Origin: Actinomycetes bacterium
GTDB taxonomy: Bacteria; Actinomycetota; Actinomycetes; Mycobacteriales; Micromonosporaceae
Assembly: GCA_023402505.1 (NCBI GenBank)
Contig: JAEYGD010000172.1
Coordinates: forward strand, 1 to 15,376
Reading direction: 5' to 3'
Length of the DNA: 15,376 nucleotides
The translations under genes were made by a program, and so were the position numbers. Numbering within the stretch: the first letter of the stretch is position 1; each line of letters starts with the position of its first letter. Below are positions 7,360 to 13,520 of this stretch, one piece after another. Under the pieces are notes generated by a model that saw only the letters and a program-made list of their open reading frames with translations, did not search any database and was not told the DNA's origin.

Positions 7360-9207
7360 TCACCCCACCAGGGGGCGGACGTCCCAGAGCCAGACGTCGT
7401 CGACGCGCTGCGGAGTGCCGAGCAGCGACGTCATCAGGTCGCGCAGCACCGCCTCCCGCGGGTGGGCGCCGAGTACCACCACCGACGCCCGCCAGAAGCG
7501 CAGGTCCTCGACGGCCCGGCGGCGTTCGTCGTCGGTGATGTTCGGCGTCGCGTTCCGGTCCATCGTCTGGTAGATCAGCGTGCTGGTCGGGCGGTTGGGA
7601 GCGCCGAACACGCCCTCGCCCACCTCGTTCGGGCCGATGAAGTAGCCGCCGGGGATCGGGAACTCGTGGCCGGTCAGCGCGCTCCACCGCAGTGTGGACA
7701 GGCCGTGCACGTTGCTGGGGATCGGCACCGGCACCAACGTCCGGCCCTCCGGCACGTACGGGCGCCAGCCGCCGGCGGTGATGAAGTGCGGCGGCGGCTC
7801 GACCGGCTCCGCGGGCAGCGGCCGGGGCGTCAGCGGCAGCACGGCGAGCGCGATGGCCGCGTACCCCACCGGGCGCAGCCGGCGCCACCACGGCCGGGAC
7901 GCGCCGTCACCGGTGCGCTGGGCGGGCACCGGCGGCCGGCCGGCACCGGACACGGTGTCCCAGGCGACGGCGAGCAGGACACCGACGGCGGCCACCACCA
8001 CCAGGCTCAGCCGGGTCGGCATCATCATCTCGACCAGCGGCAGGTCGTCCGGGACGTACGCCCACGGGCCGTCGGTCTCGGTCTCGACACCGTCGAAGCG
8101 GATCTTCGGGCCGAGCGACGCCACCGTGAACACCACCGTCAGCACCGCGAGGACACGGGCGACCAGGGACCGGCGGACCAGCAGCGCCAGGGCCACCACC
8201 GTCAGCACCACCAGCGGCCAGCCGAACCAGGTGTTCTGCTCGGTCAGCCCGATGGTCTGCTCGACCGCCTCGTTCCCGGCGATGGTGTCCCGGGGGAAGG
8301 TGACGAAGGCCTTCAGGTCCTCGCCCCAGCTGTGGAACACGCCGCCCTGCAGCCCCCGGTAGGACTGCGGGCCGTTGAACTGGAACCAGATCGGGTACGC
8401 GGTGAGCAGCAACGCCAGCCCTCCGCCGGTGCCGAGCGCGGCGGCGAACGTGCCGGCCTGCCGCCACGCCGCCCGGGGCCGCAGCACCGCGTACGTGGCG
8501 ACGACGACCAGGCAGGCCAGCGCGGTGAGCAGCAGCATCTCCTCGTTGATGAAGATCTGGTACGCCACCAGCAGGCCGAGCACGACGCCGTTGCGCCGCC
8601 AGCGGCCCGGCTCGCCCATCCGCAGCACCTGCAGCACGATCAGCGGGAGCAGGAAGTTGGAGACGAAGTTGGGCTGGCCGTTGGCGTGGTGCACGATGCC
8701 GGGCGCGAAGCCGAGGAAGGCGCCGCCGACGAACGCCGCCGCCCGGGACCGCACCAGGTGCCGGGAGAGCACCCAGTACGACGTCGCGGCGGTGGCGGCG
8801 AGCGCGGCGCCGAGGTAGAGCGTGTAGACCACCTGGGGACCGACCAGCATGGTCAGCGGCGCCAACGGCAGCGTCACCCCGAGCAGCGACGTGTTCGCCA
8901 TCATGTTCACCCCGTCGGGGGCGTTCTGGCGGGTGGTGAAGAGCGGGTTCTCCAGGTGCCGCAACGAGTGGGCGCCGTGCGAGAAGAGCCACTCGAACCA
9001 GCTGTGGTCGGTCGGCAGGTGGGAGGACACCCGGTTCTGCACGTCCACCCAGTAGTTGAGGCAGACCAGCACGCCCAGGGCCAGGAAGACGCCGACGGCC
9101 AGCACGTCGGCGCGGGCTGGCCGTCGCCAGCGGGCCGGTCGCGACGACGGCACGACGGCGGGCTCGGAGCCGGTCTTCAGCGAGGGATCAACCACGGGCA
9201 CAACCAC
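7360..9207 (-). CDS. Polytopic membrane protein, GT-C-like, paralog 3
   Basis: From GTG at 9207 the protein has 615 residues, the same length as paralog 2. A short cytoplasmic tail is followed by about eleven hydrophobic segments and a soluble C-terminal part. Family landmarks are D67 in PTDHSWFEW, NAPDGVNMMANTS around D98, NEE at 221-223, TEQNTWFGW from 322, IPGGYFIGP and the terminal VWLWDVRPLVG. The second acidic residue of the TEE/SEE motif is Gln here (TEQN), the clearest substitution among the three copies. The GTG is chosen because TACGAT lies 8 bases upstream, giving a leaderless start. Other in-frame GTG codons follow within a few residues. It is transcribed separately from paralogs 1 and 2 and converges on them. 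The membrane topology is well supported; glycosyltransferase activity is inference. Confidence 0.85.
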   Translation of the reverse strand: MVVPVVDPSLKTGSEPAVVPSSRPARWRRPARADVLAVGVFLALGVLVCLNYWVDVQNRVSSHLPTDHSWFEWLFSHGAHSLRHLENPLFTTRQNAPDGVNMMANTSLLGVTLPLAPLTMLVGPQVVYTLYLGAALAATAATSYWVLSRHLVRSRAAAFVGGAFLGFAPGIVHHANGQPNFVSNFLLPLIVLQVLRMGEPGRWRRNGVVLGLLVAYQIFINEEMLLLTALACLVVVATYAVLRPRAAWRQAGTFAAALGTGGGLALLLTAYPIWFQFNGPQSYRGLQGGVFHSWGEDLKAFVTFPRDTIAGNEAVEQTIGLTEQNTWFGWPLVVLTVVALALLVRRSLVARVLAVLTVVFTVASLGPKIRFDGVETETDGPWAYVPDDLPLVEMMMPTRLSLVVVAAVGVLLAVAWDTVSGAGRPPVPAQRTGDGASRPWWRRLRPVGYAAIALAVLPLTPRPLPAEPVEPPPHFITAGGWRPYVPEGRTLVPVPIPSNVHGLSTLRWSALTGHEFPIPGGYFIGPNEVGEGVFGAPNRPTSTLIYQTMDRNATPNITDDERRRAVEDLRFWRASVVVLGAHPREAVLRDLMTSLLGTPQRVDDVWLWDVRPLVG

Positions 9208-9215
9208 GACGCGCC

Positions 9216-9221
9216 ATCGTA
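9216..9221 (-). promoter_or_regulatory. -10 element of a leaderless promoter for paralog 3
   Basis: On the minus strand TACGAT is followed by 8 bases and then the GTG at 9207. This is the same spacing as the TAGACT ahead of dxs. No ribosome binding site is visible and no convincing -35 was found. Confidence 0.5.
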
Positions 9222-9301
9222 CAGGTGGGTTGTGTCGGATTTGCCATCCCCGTACGCCGGTAGCCGTTTTGCCGTCCGGTGATCCGCGCGACCCGGGACC
9301 G

Positions 9302-9331
9302 CCCGGCCGTGCGGCCGGGCGCACGGCCGGG
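9302..9331. repeat. 11-bp inverted repeat in the divergent promoter region
   Basis: CCCGGCCGTGC (9302-9312) and GCACGGCCGGG (9321-9331) are perfect reverse complements separated by 8 bases. The repeat sits between the two divergent promoters (minus-strand -10 at 9216-9221, plus-strand -10 at 9345-9350) and ends 13 bases before the latter. It does not follow any gene end, so an operator or structural role fits better than a terminator. Confidence 0.6.
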
Positions 9332-9344
9332 GCGCGGCAGCACA

Positions 9345-9350
9345 TAGGCT
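9345..9350 (+). promoter_or_regulatory. -10 element of propeller gene 1
   Basis: TAGGCT in the context CACATAGGCT lies 58 bases before the ATG at 9409. It matches in form and position the TACGCT elements ahead of the two later paralogs. No clear -35 is present. A ribosome binding site, GGGAAGGTGAGG (9393-9404), ends 4 bases before the ATG. Confidence 0.45.
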
Positions 9351-9408
9351 TCGGTCGCCGCCGGTCACCGGGCCGGAGGGCGGTGCGCCACCGGGAAGGT
9401 GAGGCCCG

Positions 9409-10683
9409 ATGACCCTGATCGACCTGGGCGAACTCAACGACGACCACCGCCCGGAGCAGCCGGTCCGGCGACGCCGCCCGGGGTCGGGGGCGTGGGGCCT
9501 CGCGGTGGTCCTCGTCCTGGCCCTGCTCGTGCTCGCCGCCTCGGTCCCGGCTCCCGGGCGGGAGACGGTCGTCGTGCCCGCCGGGCTGGGCGCCGACCGG
9601 GTCGTCGTCGGGGACGTGCTCCTCGTCGTCGGCCCACGGCGCGCTCAGGGATCGCAGCGGGCGATGACGGCGTACCGGCTGCCCACCGGGGCGCGGTTGT
9701 GGCAGGCTTCGTTGCCGGTGGGCGGCGAGTTCTGGGGCGGCACCACCCGGGGCGACCTGGTGCTGGTCACCGGTCACTCGCCGCAGGAACAGCGCAGCAC
9801 GACGGTGGCGCTGGACGTGCGTACCGGGGAGCACCGCTGGCAGCGGCCCGGAGGCGCGGTCGACCTCGCCGACGGCGACGTGCTGCTGGCGGAGTCCAGC
9901 GTCGAAGGAGGACACCTGCTCCGGGCCGTCGACGCCTGCTGCGGCACCCCGCGCTGGGAGGTGCGGCTCCCGCTCGGGGAGGTCCGGTACCGGTTCGCCG
10001 GGCAGCAGGGGATGGACCGGTTGGTGACCCGCGACCCCGAGGGCCGGGTCGAGGTGCGTGACACCACCGGCGCGGTGCTGGCCACCGCCGACCTGAGCGC
10101 CGGCGGTGACGACCACTGGTCCATCGACATCGTCGGCGACCTGCTGTTCGTGTCCGCCAGCAATGCGCCGGAGGTGACCGCGTACGGCCTGGACCGCCTG
10201 GACCGGCGCTGGCAGGCCACCGTGCCGGCGAGCGTGTTCGCCACGGACTGTGGGGCCGCGATCTGCTTCCTGAGCCGCTCCGGCGCCGTCCGGGCCGTCG
10301 ACGCCGCCACCGGCCGTCCGGTGTGGAGCCTGGAGGGGATGAGCGATGTCTCGGTGCTGTCCGGCCAGATGCTGGCGGCCCGGTTCGAGATCTCCGGCAG
10401 CAACCGACCCGACCTGGCGGTGCTCGACCCGGCGACCGGCGCGGTCCGCGCCGAGCTGGGCCGGTGGGAGCTGGTCCGCTCATCGCGCACCGAGGAGCCG
10501 CTGGTCGGTGTGCGGCCACACCCCGACGGCGGGCTGTTCGTCGCCGAGCTGGACGCGGTCGCTGGTGCCGCCCGGCCGCTGGACGTCCTGCCCGGCGCCG
10601 CCGGGGACTGCGAGGTGGCCGGCGAGTACCTGCTGTGCCGGCGGCCCGACGCCTCGCTCGGGCTGTGGCCGCTGCGGCGCTGA
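9409..10683 (+). CDS. Membrane-anchored PQQ-type beta-propeller-like protein, paralog 1
   Basis: This is a 424-residue protein. The cytoplasmic start contains IDLGEL (4-9) and an Arg cluster (20-23), followed by one transmembrane segment (about 28-46). The rest should lie outside the membrane. That exterior has repeated PQQ-like blade motifs, including AYRLPTGARLW, ALDVRTGEHRW and AVDAATGRPVW (form A-x-D-x-x-T-G-x-x-x-W). This suggests a beta-propeller of the BamB/PQQ-repeat class, which here need not bind PQQ. Six cysteines (177, 178, 281, 286, 401, 410) are conserved in both downstream paralogs and probably form disulfides. The YGLDRLDRRWQ block starts at Tyr259. The ATG is supported by a purine-rich ribosome binding site and by alignment with the paralogs. 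It is the first of three tandem copies. Ligand and function are unknown; a scaffold or sensor role is a guess. Confidence 0.85.
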   Translation: MTLIDLGELNDDHRPEQPVRRRRPGSGAWGLAVVLVLALLVLAASVPAPGRETVVVPAGLGADRVVVGDVLLVVGPRRAQGSQRAMTAYRLPTGARLWQASLPVGGEFWGGTTRGDLVLVTGHSPQEQRSTTVALDVRTGEHRWQRPGGAVDLADGDVLLAESSVEGGHLLRAVDACCGTPRWEVRLPLGEVRYRFAGQQGMDRLVTRDPEGRVEVRDTTGAVLATADLSAGGDDHWSIDIVGDLLFVSASNAPEVTAYGLDRLDRRWQATVPASVFATDCGAAICFLSRSGAVRAVDAATGRPVWSLEGMSDVSVLSGQMLAARFEISGSNRPDLAVLDPATGAVRAELGRWELVRSSRTEEPLVGVRPHPDGGLFVAELDAVAGAARPLDVLPGAAGDCEVAGEYLLCRRPDASLGLWPLRR

Positions 10684-10703
10684 GGCGCGACCGGACCGGG
10701 GGA

Positions 10704-10732
10704 CTGACGGACCGGGCCGGGGCGCATACGCT
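10704..10732 (+). promoter_or_regulatory. Promoter of propeller gene 2
   Basis: CTGACG (10704-10709), a 17-base spacer and TACGCT (10727-10732) give a near-consensus promoter in the 145-base gap after the first propeller gene. The core GGCGCATACGCT is also found ahead of the third copy. A leader of roughly 90 bases follows, ending with a GGAGG-containing ribosome binding site (10813-10817), 11 bases before the GTG. Confidence 0.55.
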
Positions 10733-10828
10733 CTGCGCTGGCGCGGCCGGGAGTCCAAATCCGCGCTGCGGAGGGCGGCGGACCGGACGCGCTCCGGCGA
10801 GGTGCGCGATCGGGAGGGGGGCGGCGGG

Positions 10829-12100
10829 GTGGCCGTGATCGACCTGGGCGAACTCCACCAGGCGGACCAGCCGCTGGCACCGGCCCCGCCGCGCCGGCCG
10901 GCCCCCCGGCTGCCGCTGCTGGTCGCGGTGCTGCTGGTCGCACTGGCCCCGCTGGTCGCCTCGACCCCGCTGCCGGTCCGGGACGCGCTCGTCATACCGG
11001 CGCCCCTGGGGTCGGACCGGATCGTCCACGGTGAGCTGGTGCTCGTCGTGAACCCGCCGGAGCGGATCGGCGGCGACCGTTCGGTCACCGCGTACCAACT
11101 GAGCTCGGGCGTGGCGGCGTGGCGGGCGCCGCTGCCGATCTCCGGTGAGTTCCGGGGCTTCGTCGTCGGCGCGGACCTGCTGTTCCTCACCGGCTACGAC
11201 GCCCGGTCGCGGCTCGGTCTCACGGTGGCGCTGGACCCGGCGACCGGGGCGCAGCGCTGGCAGCAGCCCGGTTTCCCGCTGCGTACCGCCGGTGCCGGTC
11301 TGATCCTGGAGAACCGCGACTACGACGGGACCGAGACGCTGCGGGCGGTGGACGCGTGCTGCGGCGCGTTGCGCTGGCAGGAGGGCGTACCGCGGCAGGG
11401 GCCCGCGTACGGCGTCACCGACGCCGGTGTGGACCGGGTCGTGCTCACCTACCCGTCCGGGGTGGTGTCGGTGCTGGACGCGGAGACCGGCGCGCAACTG
11501 GTCGCCGCCGACCTTGCCGGCGTCGCGGACCTTCCGGCGGGAGCGATCCAGGTCGCGGCCGGCCTGCTGCTCGTCGTCGACGGCACGCGGGTGACCGCGT
11601 ACGGGCTGGACCGGCTGGACCGCCGCTGGCAGGCGAGCGTTCCCGGTGCCGTGACCGCGCGGGAGTGCGGCGGTGCGGTCTGCCTCCAGAGCCGGGCCGG
11701 CAGCCTGCGGGCCCTGGACGCCGCGAGCGGCCGTCCGCTGTGGCGTCTCGACGGCCGGAACAACGCGTGGGAGCTGGGCGGTCGCCTGCTCGTCGCCCGG
11801 ATCGGCGTCACCGGCACCGGACGCCCCGACCTGGCGGTCCTCGACCCGGCGACCGGCCGGGCCCGCGTGGAGCTGGGGCGGTGGGAGCTGGCGCGGTCGT
11901 CGCGGCCCGACGGTCCACTGATCGGCGTGCGACCGCATCCCGGCGGCGGGCTGTTCGTCGCCGAACTGGACACGCCCGCCGGTGCCGTCCGGCCGCTCGA
12001 CGTGCTGCCCGGTGCCGCCGGGGACTGCGAGGTGACCGGCGGGCACCTGCTGTGCCGGAGGCACGACGGGTCACTGGGCCGATGGCCGCTGGACCGCTGA
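10829..12100 (+). CDS. Membrane-anchored PQQ-type beta-propeller-like protein, paralog 2
   Basis: The product is 423 residues, from GTG at 10829 (MAVIDLGEL). This start aligns with MTLIDLGEL in the first copy, although the reading frame stays open far upstream. A GGAGG sequence supports it; a GTG two codons later is the only close alternative. The order is the IDLGEL tag, a Pro/Arg-rich stretch (APPRRPAPR), one hydrophobic segment (LPLLVAVLLVALAPLVAS) and an extracytoplasmic propeller. Blade motifs include ALDPATGAQRW and ALDAASGRPLW. Cysteines at 177, 178, 280, 285, 400 and 409 match the other copies. From the final third onward it is closest to paralog 1 (shared ELGRWEL, GVRPHP, GLFVAELD, RPLDVLPGAAGDCEV), which suggests these two arose by the most recent duplication. 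Its own promoter indicates independent transcription. Function is unknown. Confidence 0.85.
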   Translation: MAVIDLGELHQADQPLAPAPPRRPAPRLPLLVAVLLVALAPLVASTPLPVRDALVIPAPLGSDRIVHGELVLVVNPPERIGGDRSVTAYQLSSGVAAWRAPLPISGEFRGFVVGADLLFLTGYDARSRLGLTVALDPATGAQRWQQPGFPLRTAGAGLILENRDYDGTETLRAVDACCGALRWQEGVPRQGPAYGVTDAGVDRVVLTYPSGVVSVLDAETGAQLVAADLAGVADLPAGAIQVAAGLLLVVDGTRVTAYGLDRLDRRWQASVPGAVTARECGGAVCLQSRAGSLRALDAASGRPLWRLDGRNNAWELGGRLLVARIGVTGTGRPDLAVLDPATGRARVELGRWELARSSRPDGPLIGVRPHPGGGLFVAELDTPAGAVRPLDVLPGAAGDCEVTGGHLLCRRHDGSLGRWPLDR

Positions 12101-12164
12101 GCGGCCGGGCCGCCGGCTGAACGGTGCTGGCCGGGCGGGTACCCCACGGACAGGTCCCGGCGCA

Positions 12165-12170
12165 TACGCT
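12165..12170 (+). promoter_or_regulatory. -10 element of propeller gene 3
   Basis: TACGCT in the context CGGCGCATACGCT repeats the core seen at 10722-10732. It lies in the 143-base gap between the second and third copies. No recognisable -35 hexamer was found at the usual distance. Confidence 0.45.
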
Positions 12171-12228
12171 TCCCGTCGGCGGCGGCCACGGTTCCGGGGC
12201 GGGAGACCCGAGGCGGGCGGACGCGATC

Positions 12229-12235
12229 GGAGGAG
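12229..12235 (+). promoter_or_regulatory. Ribosome binding site that sets the start of propeller gene 3
   Basis: GGAGGAG lies 8 bases before the GTG at 12244. It supports that start over an in-frame ATG-type start 40 codons upstream at 12124, which lies before the -10 element. Confidence 0.65.
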
Positions 12236-12243
12236 ACGGCGGA

Positions 12244-13518
12244 GTGTCCGTGATCGACCTGGGCGAGCTGCGCGACCCCTACCAGCCGGTGCCGCCGGTC
12301 CGTCCCCGCCGGCCCGCCCCGCGGCTGCCACTGGTCGCGCTGGCGCTGCTGGTCACCCTCGTCACGCTGGCCGCGTCGAGCCCGCTGCCGGTCCGGCAAG
12401 TGGCCGTCGTGCCGTTCCTTCTCGGCGGCGAGGTGGTGGTGGCGGACGACCTGCTGCTCGTGATCGACCCGTCGGTACGCCGGGGTGGGCCACGCACGGC
12501 CACGGCGTACCGGCTGCCCGGGGTCGAGCGGGTGTGGCAGACGACGCTGCCGCAGGGGGACATGTACTGGAACGCCGTCCCGCTCGCCGGCCTGCTGCTG
12601 CTGTCCGGGTACCACCCGCAGACCCAGGACGCGCAGACCGTGGCGGTGGACCCGCGCACCGGAGCGCACCGCTGGCAGCAGTCGGGCCAGGCCGTCGACA
12701 CGGCGGGTGGCGGCCTGCTCCTGGAGGACCTCGACGAGGATCGCAGCGGGACCGTGCGGGCCGTGGACCCGTGCTGCGGGACGCCGCGCTGGCAGGTCCC
12801 CGTCCCGGCCGGCGGTCCGGTGTACGGGGCGAGCGGCAGGAAAGCCGACCGGCTGGTGCTGGCCGCTCCGGACGGCCGGGTCGAGGTGCGGGACGCCGGC
12901 AGCGGTGCGGTCCTGGCCGCCGCCGACCTGCCGGTCCCGCGCAACGACTCCGACCCGTTGGTGCAGGTGGTCGGGGACCTGCTGGTCATCCCCGACGGTG
13001 GGCGGCTGACCGCGTACGGACTGGACCGGCTGGACCGGCGGTGGCAGACGGCGATGCCGGGCGTCGACTACGCCATCAACTGTGGCACCGTCGTCTGCGG
13101 CCATGCCTCCGATACCCTGGCCGGTTTCGATGCCGCGACCGGCCGGGTGCGGTGGGCCCGTGAGCGCTGGAACCCGGTCTGGGCGGACGAGGGCCACCTG
13201 ATCGTCACCCCACTCACCAGCACGTCCGGCGACCTGATCCAGCTCCTGCTGGTCGACCCGGGCAGCGGTGGCGTACGTGCCGAGCTGGGGCGGTGGCGGC
13301 TGCTCGGCCGGTGGAACCGGGCGGATCCGCTGCTCGTGGTGCGGCCGCGGGCCCAACCGCCCGGCGGTCTCGTCGTCGGGGAGGTGGACCTGGCGACGGC
13401 CACGACCCGGGTGGTCGACGTGTTGCCCGACGCCGACCGCGACTGCCGCAGCGTCGACGGTGACCTGCTCTGCCGGCGGCGAGACGGGTCACTGGGCCTG
13501 TGGCCGTCGGCCCGCTGA
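12244..13518 (+). CDS. Membrane-anchored PQQ-type beta-propeller-like protein, paralog 3
   Basis: This is a 424-residue protein starting at GTG (MSVIDLGEL), chosen by the GGAGGAG ribosome binding site and by alignment with its paralogs. It has the IDLGEL tag, a Pro/Arg stretch (RPRRPAPR), one membrane segment (LPLVALALLVTLVTLAASS) and an exterior with PQQ-like repeats (AVDPRTGAHRW, GFDAATGRVRW). Cysteines 177, 178, 280, 285, 401 and 410 are conserved, as are YGLDRLDRRWQ and the C-terminal LCRRRDGSLGLWP. It is the most divergent copy. It lacks the ELGRWEL-RSSR form of the other two (ELGRWRLLGRW here) and has a different segment before the last blade. It ends two bases from the stop of the convergent peptidase gene, so the transcripts probably overlap. 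Function is unknown. Confidence 0.85.
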   Translation: MSVIDLGELRDPYQPVPPVRPRRPAPRLPLVALALLVTLVTLAASSPLPVRQVAVVPFLLGGEVVVADDLLLVIDPSVRRGGPRTATAYRLPGVERVWQTTLPQGDMYWNAVPLAGLLLLSGYHPQTQDAQTVAVDPRTGAHRWQQSGQAVDTAGGGLLLEDLDEDRSGTVRAVDPCCGTPRWQVPVPAGGPVYGASGRKADRLVLAAPDGRVEVRDAGSGAVLAAADLPVPRNDSDPLVQVVGDLLVIPDGGRLTAYGLDRLDRRWQTAMPGVDYAINCGTVVCGHASDTLAGFDAATGRVRWARERWNPVWADEGHLIVTPLTSTSGDLIQLLLVDPGSGGVRAELGRWRLLGRWNRADPLLVVRPRAQPPGGLVVGEVDLATATTRVVDVLPDADRDCRSVDGDLLCRRRDGSLGLWPSAR

Positions 13519-13520
13519 CG

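Noticed and set aside
9302..9331. Reading the inverted repeat as a terminator.
   Set aside because: No gene ends into it: the left neighbour runs away from it and the right gene starts after it.
10346..10828. Upstream in-frame extension of propeller gene 2.
   Set aside because: It overlaps propeller gene 1 out of frame and lacks motifs. The promoter, ribosome binding site and paralog alignment fix the start at 10829.
9767..12064. 765-codon open frame on the minus strand across two propeller genes.
   Set aside because: It runs across two genes and their intergenic gap with Arg/Pro-rich, motif-free sequence; a codon-bias artefact.
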